Positions 46,157-57,687 of a stretch of DNA of 64,000 nt are shown piece after piece. The translations under genes were made by a program, and so were the position numbers. The DNA comes from Ipomoea triloba (lineage: Eukaryota > Streptophyta > Magnoliopsida > Solanales > Convolvulaceae). The number at the start of each line of letters is the position of its first letter. Position 1 is the first letter of the stretch. A model generated the notes under the pieces. It was not told the origin of the DNA. It worked only from the letters and a program-made list of their open reading frames with translations, and did not search any database. The stretch is taken from positions 9,178,638 to 9,242,637 of the forward strand of contig NC_044917.1 of the NCBI RefSeq assembly GCF_003576645.1. The letters are read 5' to 3'.

Positions 46157-46430
46157 ATTAAAATGTTAGAAAATATTTGTAATGAGTCAAGTTAAAAATA
46201 ATAATAAATTGAAGGAATATTCTGTTATCAAAGTTTGTACATAAGAGGAAAACTAAAAAGCAAATATAGGAACTTTGGAAAAATATCGTGTCATTGTACA
46301 ATAAAAGAATCAAAATGTACAAGTTATTATCAATGCACTTGATTATACCAACCTATTTTATATTTCCATTAGAACCTTACTAAATTTGATTTTAGTGGCC
46401 GGCCTTGTTTGGCTTGCGGAATAGGAATTT
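45450..46430. other. Repeat-rich intergenic DNA
   Basis: Many diverged copies of GGACTAAATTGAGAAAAAT and ACTAAATTGGGTAAA occur in both orientations, a common plant repeat pattern. An (ATT)n tract lies at about 46121-46153. The part from about 45840 is duplicated near 47057-47508. No gene seen. Confidence 0.55.
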
Positions 46431-46445
46431 TGTCATTTCATTTTT

Positions 46446-46478
<33 letters not shown>

Positions 46479-46875
46479 CAGAGAGGAGCTAAGTCGGAGC
46501 AGCAGCAGCAGATCGGACCATGGAGCTTCAACCACCAGCAGCGTGCTCCGGGGAAGGCGAGCAGGATGCCGGCGAGGGAGGAGCGAAGTTGCCACTGCCA
46601 CGCCAAGCCGTCACCACCGTCGAAGTTCAACGCTCTCCGTCTCTCATTCCGCTTTTCCTCAAACCCGGACTCCAGTTCAGACTCATCGTCAAAGCCTTGA
46701 GATGACGACAAAGGCCCCTCCTAATTCGCTCCTCCCTCGCCGGCGTCCTGCTCGCCTTCCCTGTCGGAGCACGTTGGTGGTGGTTGAAGCTTCATGGACC
46801 GATATGCTGCTACTACTCAGACTTCACTCCTCTCCTTTAAAAAAACAATCAAAAATGAAATGAAAAAATTGTCCT
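46430..46875. repeat. GC-rich inverted repeat (foldback)
   Basis: The left arm (about 46484-46590: GGAGCAGCAGCAGCAGATCG, CCATGGAGCTTCAACCACCA, GGAAGGCGAGCAGGA) is the diverged reverse complement of the right arm (about 46720-46835). Outer A- and T-rich sequence may extend the arms. The arms are far richer in G+C than the surroundings. ORFs on both strands are by-products. It could be a Mutator-like element or a captured exon arranged as a hairpin. Confidence 0.7.
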
Positions 46876-47520
46876 TAACTGAATTCATTCGCCGGAATTT
46901 GATCAGAAGGACCAAATGTGGTACGAATTTAAAAGTCGTTGGACCAAATTTAAAAATTTTAATAGTCGAGGACTAAATGTGGAAATGGTTCAATAGTCGT
47001 GGGACCAAAAATGGAAATAACTCATAAAATTACTAGTTGATGACTAAATTAGGTATTAATTAATAGAGGTAAATTACCAAGCTATCTTTACATAGGACTC
47101 AATTGGATAAAACCATCAAAATCGATTATCAAATTAAACACAAAAAGTGTTTTAGGACTAATTGAGAAAAATCATAGGACTAAATTGGGTATGAACTCTA
47201 TATATTTCACTAATACATATTCATGTCATCATCATGTTAGAAAATATTTGCAATGAAGCCAATGAGTGAATGAAGTTAAAAAAAAATTGAAGAATATTCT
47301 ATTACCAAAGGTTGTACATGAAAGGAACAACTAAAAAGCAAATATAGTAACTTTGGAAAAATATCTTGTCATTGAACAATAAATGAATCAAAATGTACAA
47401 GTTATTATCAATGCACATGATTATACCAACCTATTTTATATTTTCATTAGAACCTTACTAAATTCAATTTTAGTGGTGGGCCTTGTTTGGCTTGCAAAAT
47501 AGGAATTAACCCGGGCTGTC
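46876..47520. repeat. Second copy of an approximately 1.08 kb duplication
   Basis: 47287-47508 matches 46207-46430 (AACTAAAAAGCAAATATAG, AATGTACAAGTTATTATCAA, CCTTGTTTGGCTTGC), and 47057-47220 matches the region from about 45840. The GC-rich inverted repeat lies only in the first copy. Confidence 0.75.
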
Positions 47521-49381
47521 CATCTTAAAAGATCTAAGATATATATCATATATATATATTTAAATGCAGTGAAATTTTTGTAAATAACTCAAAATTTGAA
47601 ATACAACTAACATGTGTTAAAAATGTAAGTAATAGATGAATATGTACAAGTAAAATGTGCTAGTAAAATCACTTAAAATTACATCTATTAACATTATATA
47701 TAATGTAAGTAATTTACCTTTTACATTGGTGCAACTAATAAATATAATGTTTAGTGGGTAGAAGTGTCAAAATTGGTCAGTTTGGCCCAAGCAAATGACC
47801 CATAAATTAGAGGTGAACATAGATTCACTAAGGCCTTCCTCAATAGTTAAAATTTTGGTGTGGTTTTTGAAAAATTTTTGTAAATGTGATTACGAAAGAG
47901 AAAATGAGGTGGAGGAAAAAAAAAAGAAAAGAAAAAAAACAAAAACAAAATAAAAAACTGAAAAAAATAATTAAAAAAATTAATATTACGCGCCGCCTGG
48001 GCACAAGAGTTGGTGGGTCCCTTAATTTCAAAAAAAAAAAACTCAACATTTGCTGGGAGTACCAATGCCTTCTCTTTCCTCGCCTTCTCTCTTCCAAGGT
48101 GACAACTTTTACCTAAAAAAACATTGAAAGAACCATCAATGGGGATAGCCTAAATTTGCTCTAGTTTTTCAAATTCACCAAATTTATTCCTATATAATTA
48201 ATAACCAAATTCACCAAATTTATTCCTATATAATTCATAACCGTCAAATCGATAGGATGTGGATCACTTAGGGTACCTTTGAAAACCAAAAAAAAAAATT
48301 GAAAAAAGTTTTTGAAATTAAAAGTGATTCATATTTTGAAAATATTTTCATTTTTTGGTACTCAGTTGAAAGTATTAAAAAAAATTGTTTGGTTGAAAAT
48401 AAGAGAATTATCTTTTTATGTTTGACTCATTTTTAAAAAATAAAAATCTTATTACAAAGTTATTTCATTTAAAACATTAAGAATAAAATGTTTAGTGCCC
48501 TTACATTTATCACTCACAAACTTAAAGCTCCTTATTGTGACAAGTTTTAATTGATTTCTTTAATTTCTCCTTTTTTTTTAATCTTTTTATTTCATATCTT
48601 AGCCAATTAAAACTTGTATGCCACATTAGGAAGTGGCAAGTTTGTGAGTGGTAGATATACGACCACTAAGCATTGTCTAAATATTAATTAAGAAAAGTAG
48701 TACTTTTTGTCTCTAAATTATTGAAAAATAGGACTGTTCGCGTCTCAATTATACCTATTGTGACGACGTTTAAAAATAGTGTATATTTAAAATCTTAGCC
48801 TCTTAAAGAAAACGGGTCGTGTCCAAGTGTAAGCATTGTTGTGTTTGTGTTTAATATTATTGTGTTCGTATAGTAATCGTGCCAATTGATTGCATGAATT
48901 GTCAGGTCTAAAGTTTCCAAAATTCTAATTAGCGTATCAAGACAAACATGCATGTATCTGTCATGAGAGAACATAATAGCTCAACAAATAATTCATAGTT
49001 AGTTGGAGAATGATTCATGTTTAGATTTTATTGAAAGAATTAAATAAAATGAATAAAAAGTATAATTCATATTTTTTATTCAATGAAATTTATTATGTTA
49101 GTATCAGATGTGTGAAAAACGAAAGTATACATAATATTCTACTTTCTAATGGTAAACTCTAATGGGAAGAAAAGATGCAGCGAACAAATTAACGTCTGGT
49201 CTTTGTGGAAGACAAATAAAAAATAAAAGTAGACGCTCAGCTCACACGGCATTGATTCCTCGTGGAAAAGATTATTGTCTTGAACATAATTTTTGTATAA
49301 AAAAATAATATTTATGTTTGATTATTATATTATAGTAATGAGTATCCGAGAAACTCTGAGAGTCTGAGTTGGCTCAAGGAG
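47521..49381. other. AT-rich intergenic DNA
   Basis: No gene seen. A MITE-like stretch from about 47825 (AAGGCCTTCCTCAATAG) to 48150 (ATCAATGGGGATAGCC) has loosely inverted ends without a clear target duplication. A duplicated CCAAATTTATTCCTATATAAT phrase lies at 48178-48238. Confidence 0.4.
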
Positions 49382-49660
49382 ATGAATTATGATCAAGTGG
49401 ATGTTGAAATGGATGGTCAACTAGTGTTTTTATCTTTACATAATGATGTTTTTCATTCTGAGTTTGGTATTATTATTTCAGATATTAAAGAAGCTGTAAT
49501 GCAATTTAGTGATGTGAGTTTCAGTTTTACTAGAAGGTCTATGAATCGAGCTGCCCATGGTTTTGTTAGGAAAGCTGTTTCTTTGTCTGGCCTGAGTGAG
49601 TGGTATGCTACCCCTCCTTCTTTTGTTCTTGATATTCTTGATTTGAATTCAATAAATTAA
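49382..49660 (+). pseudogene. RNase H-like (RVT_3) fragment of a LINE
   Basis: Ninety-two codons with NYDQVDVEMDGQLVFLSL, FGIIISDIKEAVMQF, FSFTRRSMNRAAHGFVRKA and WYATPPSFVLDIL. This is the C-terminal half of the RNase H-like domain found at the end of plant LINE ORF2 (family: VRRxANxVAHxLAR ... PPxFL). The catalytic N-terminal part is missing, and the apparent ATG is not the true start. A stop and an A-rich tail follow. Confidence 0.7.
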
Positions 49661-51631
49661 GTTCTTTAAAAATAAAATAAAATTATATTGTCTAACATTC
49701 TATTGGTTGAGCAAATCAGAAAGAGTCTTCCCAATGTACGTTTAACTCTCCTATATGATTTGTAAGCTATAAGCCTATAACACATGTGATTTGAACTAGA
49801 TTTATCTAACGCACAACCTCACATAATTGCATGCTACATATTTTCTCTGGTCCCCGTCACAAAAAAAAATAAATAAATAAATAAAAATTATTGGCTTTGA
49901 TGGCGGCACTATTGTAGAAATGCTACCCTACTCACAAGTCATAAGGCCATCAGTCATCCTTTCTTTCTCACTAAAAGAAAGACTTCCAACAACCGATATA
50001 GCCGTTCCAACTTGTGTTACACGCACACAAGACAAAATGGTGTTTTATTTGGTTCTAAAAACACTATAATTTAATTTGCATTTCTATACTAAAGGTAATA
50101 AAGTTATTGAGACGCAAATTGACTACAAAAGTTGCTTTATAATTAAATACTCCAGATTTGTTAGTTAATTCTACAAATAATATAATTTAAACTTAATTAC
50201 ATAGCAGGATGTTACACAAAAGTGATATTTACTCAGTGTAGATTCTCAAATAGTAATTAAAGGTTTCTCTCATCACCGAAATAAAAAATAATAATTTCTT
50301 AATACTCCGTAATAGTTATACAATACAAGTAATAGATCGATGTTATATGAAAAAACTCTTCCAACATTTATTATTATATATATTAATAAGGTGGAGACAA
50401 AGGAAAAACAAGGAAAACAAACCAAATGCTACATGTATCTCGGAAGTTGGAACAATGACTCAATGAGTATGGTGTTAGTGAAGAGTAAAGGAATGGGGCT
50501 ACTCGGTCTAACTGGTTAGATAGTTAGCTTGATAACTATAATGTTTCAAATTTAATTTTTCATGAGTTGTCTAAAGACAAGTTTTACCCAATGTGCATAT
50601 TCGGATATCGACTATGAACTTCCTATATATCAAAGTGACCTTCCATCCATACAATTCTCTCCACTTTCACATCACATTAAAAAAATATTTTCTTTATTTT
50701 AAAATAAATTCTTTTCTACAATTAATCTCTTTTATCAATATATAAATTAATTTAAGATATTAAATAATAATAATAATAATAATAATAATAATTCAATTGA
50801 AACAATAAACTTTTTTGCAAATAAATGGGCATCAAAGGTCAACTATATATGTTATGGCACTAAGATCTAATTCTACTGGTGGATGCATTGATTCTTTGGA
50901 TTGAAAAAATTTGAGAAAGTATAGAATAAATATTATCTTAAAAAAAAAGGGCATCAAAGAACAACAAGAATAAATGACATAATGAGACAAGGGCCCGGAA
51001 AATACACTTACATTTCGTACAAATTTTTACTTCAATCATCTATCTACTACGGAAAGTTAGAAAATACTTGGTGTACTCTTATTTTCTATTTCCAACTTCT
51101 ACTTCCTCTCACAAGTCTTTGATGTTGACACTTTTCCTAGGATCCACATGATGAAAATAACATATCCTTAATTGCCACATCATGAAATAAAAACAAGAAA
51201 GTAGAATTTGGGAGTACATGCATATAGTATGGTCCATCAATCACTTTTTTTTTTTAACATGGTTCATGGTCCATCTTGTAAAGTGTACTATTAACATACG
51301 ACATATTTTTATTATACTAAAGTTATATTTTTAATACACTAAATGCTCATTTTCTAAAATTATACTACGTATTATTTAAGTATTGAACTATTGAATGTAT
51401 ATTATTTATTATACAATCAAACAATTTATTTTAATATAAAAATAATGTATGTTCAGTATATTAAAAATATATACTTATAATGTAAACTATCGTCAACAAT
51501 ATATATAATTTGCTCGGTTTGCCTAGCTATTTCATTTGATGTCATTATGTATTCTATAAATGAGATGAATTTGGGCCATTGGGGTAATTACATGGCCCAA
51601 ATTCGAAACGTTGCAAGCCTACTCTATATCC
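49661..51631. other. AT-rich intergenic DNA
   Basis: No gene seen. It contains (AAT)n at about 50766-50793 and a weak tRNA-like stretch near 50490-50600 (CGGTCTAACTGGTTAGATAG) that may be an old SINE. Confidence 0.4.
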
Positions 51632-51888
51632 GACAGATTATTGTATGGACTATGATCTGCTTAATTGTGTGAATTATTATTGTAATATACAATATACAAT
51701 TTTAATATTAAAAATACATTATTTATGTATTGAATGTACATTATATGATATGAAAAAAAAATTATGTGCTTTTAAATAATGTACTTTATGTATGCAAATA
51801 ATGTTCTTTTAGTATATTAAAAAAGTACTTTTTATTTATGGTTCACACAAATGCGTGAACCATGGTCCATAGAATAATGATTGATTCT
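51632..51888. mobile_element. MITE, GGACC family
   Basis: The left end GACAGATTATTGTATGGAC is inverted at the right end (GTCCATAGAATAATGATTG). The interior has TACATTATTTA..TGTATTGA blocks and AAAGTACTTTTTATTTATGG, shared with the element at 57688. No clear target duplication. Confidence 0.55.
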
Positions 51889-52260
51889 TACTCAATCCTT
51901 ATACCATGGACTAGGATTCACAATGCACTGAGCACTGTCGACCCTGATGCATGTGTATGTGTTTTATGTTGTGAGTTTTGTGTCTTGGGTTATGAAATTC
52001 TGTATTTTAAGAGTATGAATTCTGTATCTGAAACAAATTAGTAATTGTGTCTTATGTTATGAATTTATGTGTCTTGTGTTATGAATTTATGTGTCTTGTG
52101 TTGTGAAATCTGTGCCTATGAACACAAATTATGTACCTAAATTAGATTTGAAAATATATAGCATGTGTATGTATGTGTCTTGTATTATGAAATTCTATAC
52201 TTTACAAGTATGAATTCTGTACCACATCGTTTCGATCCAGGATTCATAATGTGGCAAATT
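51889..52260. repeat. Minisatellite-like region
   Basis: Units resembling TGTGTCTTGTGTTATGAATTTA repeat five or more times, ending near a GGATTCATAATG phrase that is inverted against GGATTCACAATG at the left. Probably the interior of another degenerate MITE. Confidence 0.45.
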
Positions 52261-52400
52261 ATTTTGTGGACCCGAGTCTAAAAATACACAATTTATATAC
52301 TAAATGTTCACAATTTTTATATACTAAATGCTCACACTTTACATATTGAATATTCACAATTTAATCACAATTTAAATTGTAAATATTCAGTATATAAATT

Positions 52401-52520
52401 GTTATGGGCATTACATACATTTTTAATATATTGAAGTATTGTTATGGGCATTACGTACATTTTTAATATATTGAAGTATTGTTATGGGCATTACGTACAT
52501 TTTTAATATATTAAAGTTAC
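52401..52520. repeat. 40-bp tandem repeat, three copies
   Basis: The unit starting GTTATGGGCATTACGTACAT occurs at 52401, 52441 and 52481 with only one or two differences, so it is recent. Confidence 0.9.
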
Positions 52521-52570
52521 ATTATTTGTCAACCATGGTCCACACATCTCTATAGGCCATGTATATATAT

Positions 52571-52677
52571 GGTAACGAGATGGCCTAAGAGGAATCGTCA
52601 CTTGTGAGAATCGAACTCGAGTTCTCCAGAAATTTTTCCTCACAAAAAGAGCTCACTTGCCACTTAAACTATCCCAG
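52571..52677 (-). mobile_element. tRNA-derived SINE fragment, second family
   Basis: On the minus strand, GGATAGTTTAAGTGGCAAGT and GAGTTCGATTCTCACAAG resemble the A and B boxes of a tRNA-derived promoter. The 3' part is not recognised. It differs from the SINE family at 18636. Confidence 0.5.
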
Positions 52678-52828
52678 GGTTATATTAAATATGAACTAAA
52701 GTCAAAGTTCCTTAGATTTTAATATTCGATCAACAGATCGATTGTTGCATATTGTTTTGGGCGTAAAGCCAATTATACATTTCACATGCTGCATATGCAC
52801 AAGACATGCATCCATACTGGATGTTTAG

Positions 52829-53411
52829 GCAAATTATATGGTGGACCACGGTGCACACAGCAATGTGCACCACGTACGTAAACGATGTCGTTTTGAGCAT
52901 TGTAAATTAATCGTCCCTTTTTTTGGAAATCACGTTTCCCGTTTCGGTCGGTCTGTGTATTTATGTTAATATTCTGTGTATTCTAGGTAATCATTCTGTG
53001 TATTACAGGCAATTGTTCTGTGTATTCTAGGCAACCGTTCTGTGTATTCATGTTTGTAACACATGTTGTGATGAGTTTGTGCATTCGAATGTTTAGGAGG
53101 ATGCGTTATGTGTATTTTGTGTCAATATTCTGTATATTCATGTTATTAACTAAGGTTGTGATGTGTTTGTGCATTTGAATGTTAAGAGGATGAGTTCTGT
53201 GTATTTTGTGTCAATATTCTGTGTATTCTGGGCAAACATTCTGTGTATTCTAGGCAAACGTTCTGTGTATTATAGATAATGATTATGTGTATTATAGATA
53301 ATGAATTCTCTGTAGTCATTCGCGTCCGCGTCCACTAACATCGAAACGACGTCGTTTTGGAATCTGGGTGCACATTGCTATGTGCACCGTGATGCAGGAT
53401 ATAACGATTGG
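52829..53411. mobile_element. Mutator-like MITE with internal minisatellite
   Basis: The left end GGCAAATTATATGGTGGACC and an inner palindrome GTGCACACAGCAATGTGCAC are inverted at the right (GTGCACATTGCTATGTGCAC). Both arms contain an ACGATGTCGTTTTG/AACGACGTCGTTTTGG block. The interior is a tandem array of about 20-base units resembling TTCTGTGTATTCTAGGCAAC. No confident target duplication. Confidence 0.65.
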
Positions 53412-53832
53412 TTTATACATTCAAAAACTATCTCACAAAAATATTTAACATATAATAAGATTAAAAAACAACAATGGAACAATATTGTTTTATTCAAGAT
53501 AAAACACTTTACAAGAATAAAATTTTTATTTAAATATAATTAAAAAAAATACATTTAGAAACTAATTTTCATTATTAGCACCAGTTGAAATATCATTTCA
53601 ACCTTCAACCACCATTTATTTTGTTTATTTGCAACGTCTGTGGAAATATCATTTAATATCATTTCAACCATCACCCATCATTTCCACAATAGTGTTTAGC
53701 CCCATGGATGGGCTCATCAATTTGAGCCTTACATGCACAGGAGGGCATTTATATTACACAATTCAAATTTTAAAAAAATTAAATGATATTTATATTAGTG
53801 TAAACTTACATCCGATCCCTTTCTAATATAAG
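53412..53832. other. AT-rich intergenic DNA
   Basis: No gene seen. A CATTTCAACC phrase repeats around 53593-53672. Confidence 0.4.
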
Positions 53833-53918
53833 ACTATGACTACTTAAATAGGTTGAGAAAGTATAGATGAACAAATATTATAATGTAATAGAGTCAGTAG
53901 CATTCCAAAAAAAAAAAA
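53833..53918 (+). mobile_element. SINE 3' fragment
   Basis: GACTACTTAAATAGGTTGAGAAAGTA, then TATAATGTAATAGAGTCAGTAG and an A-run match the 3' half of the SINE at 18636. The promoter half is absent. Confidence 0.65.
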
Positions 53919-54317
53919 GGCCTTCCAATTCAAATAAATACATTTTGAGAATCAATTTCTTATTCACCAATAATCCATTTTGAGGGAATAATAAATAAAA
54001 TTAAACATCATACTTAGAAGAAACTGAATTGATTTTGACTTAACCAAATCGAAAGTAAATCTCATTCAAAACTAAACATCAAAATGCTATTTTAAGTTAA
54101 TTTTTTTCAACAAGCAGCACCAAAAGTCATATTGAATTGAAGAATTTGATGAATCCCAACACCCACCACTGCCCAACACAAATAAATACAAAATTGAAAT
54201 TAAAGAATGGATAATAATATATTAAAAAAAAACAAAGCAAATTAAAGACATTCAAATTGAAATTAAAGAATGGATAATAATATATTTTAAAAAAAAACAA
54301 AGCAAAAGAAATTCAAA
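53919..54317. other. AT-rich intergenic DNA
   Basis: No gene seen. A block of about 60 bp (AAATTGAAATTAAAGAATGG..) is tandemly duplicated at 54190-54310. Confidence 0.4.
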
Positions 54318-54331
54318 TTTAATTTCTTTTT

Positions 54332-54468
54332 AAGTACTCTCTTATAATACAGTATCTGTTCATTACTTTCTCAACCTACTGAAGCACAAAGAGTCCATTG
54401 AGATTCGAACCCACAACCTCCCATATGAGAATGCAACTTAGTGACACTAGACCACAAGATCTCGGGGC
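54332..54468 (-). mobile_element. tRNA-derived SINE in the RING gene 3' UTR
   Basis: On the minus strand it starts GCCCCGAGATCTTGTGGTCTAG (A-box region), has a canonical B box GGTTCGAATCTC, and ends GAGAGTACTTAAAAAG. A perfect 9-base duplication TTTAATTTC flanks it (54318-54326 and 54469-54477). It begins about 12 bp after the stop codon of the RING-H2 gene and has the same orientation. Confidence 0.88.
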
Positions 54469-54480
54469 TTTAATTTCATT

Positions 54481-54957
54481 CTATGTCAATTCAATCACAA
54501 TTTGATTTGAATTACTATTGCTACTTTCCTCCCCAATACTAGTAGTTGTTGTAAAGGGTGGAGTGTTGGTAGCAGCTCTGCAAATAGGGCAAACAGCTGC
54601 AGTGATGAGCCATGGTTCAATGCACTGAGCATGGAAGCAATGTTTGCACTTTGGCAGCACCCTACACGTGTCCCCACTCTTGAACTTCTCCAAGCAAACT
54701 GCACAAATAGTGCCACTCACCCTTTCTTCATCATCATCTTCTTCTTCTTCCAATTTGTACTCAAAACAAGGCAATTTCTTTATATCCTCTTGGGACATGC
54801 TTGAACTTCTTCTATTATTCATATCCCTTCTTGGGTTAAAACTTTCTCCACTACTTATGCTCCCAAATGCCCTCCCAACTATACAAACATGTATGAAAGT
54901 GAAAACTCCAACTCCTATAAATAGCAGCACCAAACAGACCACTACTTCCATACCCAT
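54481..54957 (-). CDS. RING-H2 finger protein (ATL-like E3 ubiquitin ligase)
   Basis: A 158-aa intronless ORF. Residues 4-29 form one hydrophobic membrane segment. A basic stretch (NPRRDMNNRR) and an acidic run (EEEEDDDEE, about 70-78) follow. The RING-H2 ligands are Cys85, Cys88, Cys104, His106, His109, Cys112, Cys123 and Cys126, with Pro102 two residues before the third ligand and Trp116 in the E2-contact position. This layout is that of ATL-type ligases, though the GLD motif is not clear, so I call it ATL-like. The start codon abuts a (TA)n tract; Met3 is an alternative. A SINE lies in the 3' UTR. Substrates unknown. Confidence 0.9.
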   Translation of the reverse strand: MGMEVVVCLVLLFIGVGVFTFIHVCIVGRAFGSISSGESFNPRRDMNNRRSSSMSQEDIKKLPCFEYKLEEEEDDDEERVSGTICAVCLEKFKSGDTCRVLPKCKHCFHAQCIEPWLITAAVCPICRAATNTPPFTTTTSIGEESSNSNSNQIVIELT

Positions 54958-55601
54958 ATATATATATATATATATAGCTTCTCACTGATACTTCTTTGTT
55001 GTAACACTAATATATTATAGACTGCAAAAAAAAAAATGATTTGAAGTATATTTGGTTCTTGAACTGAAGAAGAAAAACAAGAAGGGAGAAAATTTCACAT
55101 GCGTTTGAATTGGGGGATTTGAGGAAGACTTTATCAGTGGTTGAATAGGAAGAAGATGTGGCGGCTTTACCTCACCAAGTGGCCAAATTTTTATTCTAGT
55201 TTCATGGATTTATTTACATTTTAAACTTAATTAGCTTCAAGGTATTTAGTTTTCTTTGTTGAAATATGACAATAATATACTCTCTTTTTTTTTTTTGAAT
55301 GACTAGGGAAACTCATAACCCTTTCGAGTGTGAGTAAATTCCGCTTATGACGCTAACCGACAAAAAACTACAATAATAAAATAAATCAGTCTAAGTTACA
55401 TACCTATAGACTATAGCTGACCAGCTCAAATCAATAAAGTAAAGTTTTGAACTCGTGATACATTATTCTTTAACTTGTCCCATATAGATTTAGGCAATAA
55501 CTGACATAAAATTTTTCATTAATATTTTCTTACTTTCTTGTAATGACATTATTTCCCACGGTATGTTACTAGATAAAAATTTAATCTAAATAGCATTTAG
55601 C

Positions 55602-55637
<36 letters not shown>

Positions 55638-56500
55638 CACTAGAACACTAGCTTACAATATATAATAATTGAATGAAATAATAAAGACAAAGTTGATGGA
55701 TCAAAACATGGTTATAATAGTATATTTGTTTATTTATTTATTTTTGTGTTTTTGTCTTCATTCAATTAGTGGAGTAATATTTTATTTCGAAATTGACTTA
55801 GAGTTCAACCTGTCACTATCTATTGTTACATAAAATAAAATATTAAAATAAACTCGAAAAATGAAGTTACGATTAACCAAGAGTCCAAGTGTATCTTCAA
55901 ATGAAGAAACACAAGTAAAAATATGCTTCTTAATTGGAATCTCGAGAGCCAATTACTTTTGTTGGGCCGTTGGGGTGTTGTGGTAATGGTGATGGTGGTA
56001 GCTTAGTGGTGTGGTGGTGGTTACGTTGATAGGTGGTGGTGATGACGAATCTGGAAACTAAAAAAGAGATGAGAGAAAAGATGAATACAAGAAAATAAAG
56101 AATTTAGAAAATGTCTTCCGACTAAAAATATAAGAAAGCTAAGACATTTTCTCCTAAATTGGAGCTACTAGAATAAATATTTTCCTTTGACTTTATTTTC
56201 ATGAAATAAAAAACACGGAAAATCTAGAAAAATGACTTCCGAAAGTCATTTTTCGGATTTTCAAATGACCTTAAAAGTATTATATTTTTCATTATAAGTA
56301 TTATACTTTCTCACATAAATAACAATCAATCAATTCATTCATGATTAGTATTATACTTTTTCTTATAACTAACGTTTTACTCACGAAATATTATATTTTA
56401 ATTTAAAAGTATTAAACTATCCCATATAAATAACAAATAATTTATTTTTGAAGGAAAATAACAAATAATTTATTCTTAATTAGTATTAAATTTTTCAATA
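54958..56500. other. Intergenic DNA upstream of the RING gene
   Basis: (TA)n at 54957-54975 adjoins the RING start codon. (AAT)n lies at 55601-55637 and a GGTGGTGGT-rich stretch at about 55980-56045. A fragment around 56140-56275 (AAAATGACTTCCGAAAGTCATTTTTC) resembles the subterminal repeats of the Tourist MITE at 15806. No gene seen. Confidence 0.45.
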
Positions 56501-57292
56501 TAAGCATTATATTTCCATTTTAACTTTGACCCGTCTCAGGGAACATGAGACTCACCCAAAAATACACAGTATTGTTCTTGTAGGGTCCATATTATTGCAA
56601 GTTTATTAATGGTTTTTATAAACGTTGAACAAGAATAGTAATGAGTCAATGACCTAAAATCTTGGTTAAATAGATAATTAAGCTGCATGTTGCTATCGAA
56701 AGAAAAATCAAATAATTTAGATGTTCTGTTGATATCGTAGTCACACATCTAATACGTTGTTAATTAATCCGTAATTAAAAAATAAAAATTTAATAGAAAA
56801 ACTTAATTATTTATGAAACAATTTTCAGTATGCTTTTACCACCTAAAATCTCACTTGATATTACTAAATTAAATGGTCCACTAAATAAAACAAATTTATT
56901 TAACTCTTTAGGGCTACAACTGATGGATAAAGTATATTGAACAGATATTATTTTATAATAGAGTCGATAGTGTTAAAAAAATATCTATCAAATAAAAATA
57001 AAATTGAATAGTCAGAGTATTTTCATTAGTGAAAAGAGCATAATGATTTGATTTTTTTTTTAAAACTCATGCGGTGAAAAGTGAAAGGGTGTGTAGTTGG
57101 ACTTTTATTTGTCCTAACGATGGAGACGAAATTTGAGAAATAGGGAACATCATCTGCACATCCGAGATATTAAAATTTTTATATATAATTTTTGTAAGGT
57201 ATATTAAATATAATATATCTATAAATTTTTAAAGGAAAGATGAATGATAAAAGAAATTAATTAAAAGAAATTAATTAAAAGAAATTATGTGT
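56501..57292. other. AT-rich intergenic DNA with a SINE fragment
   Basis: GGGCTACAACTGATGGATAA, then TATAATAGAGTCGATAGTGTT and an A-run at about 56910-56980, is a diverged SINE 3' end. Nothing else recognised. Confidence 0.45.
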
Positions 57293-57445
57293 AATGCGGA
57301 ACGGAAAAAGCGACGCTTCACATCTGACGAAAGATGCGCCATCTGTGGGGCGGAGAAAGAAGATATCGAGCATACAATGAGAAAATGTCCGGCAGCCGAG
57401 GCAGTGTGGAAAAACATCAACATTGTAGAAAACTCTTACCTCTGA
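57293..57445 (+). pseudogene. LINE zinc-binding (zf-RVT) fragment
   Basis: A 50-codon frame reads NAERKKRRFTSDERCAICGA, EKEDIEHTMRKCPAAEAVWK, then a stop. This is the C-x2-C..H-x4-C zinc-binding region after reverse transcriptase in plant LINE ORF2 (family: CxxCG.xEEtxeHxxxxCpxaxxvW). The flanks are AT-rich, with no neighbouring LINE domains. Confidence 0.7.
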
Positions 57446-57687
57446 TGCGCCACGACGAGTTGGGCCTTCTTGGGAATTCTAACACTGTGAGGATCAGCTA
57501 ATGATCTCGGATGTACTCCTCCCCTTTTGGAAAAAAAAAGAAATTAATTAAAAGGAATAATTGAATGAGAGAAATGATTACTCTAATTGATGAGCTTGAT
57601 TATTAGGCTATGGACACATTTACAATTATTAGAATTGCGATCCAAAGTAGCTAATGGGCTCGGGTCATGTCCCAAGGTGGTTGAGAG

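Noticed and set aside
46392..46863. ORFs of 60-152 codons on both strands
   Set aside because: They arise from the GC-rich inverted repeat and a poly-Lys/poly-Phe homopolymer run; no domain is visible.
47840..48116. Phe-rich and Lys-rich ORFs
   Set aside because: Low-complexity translation of A/T runs.
49382..49660. A genuine small RNase H gene
   Set aside because: The catalytic N-terminal half of the domain is absent, and the fragment matches the C-terminus of plant LINE ORF2.
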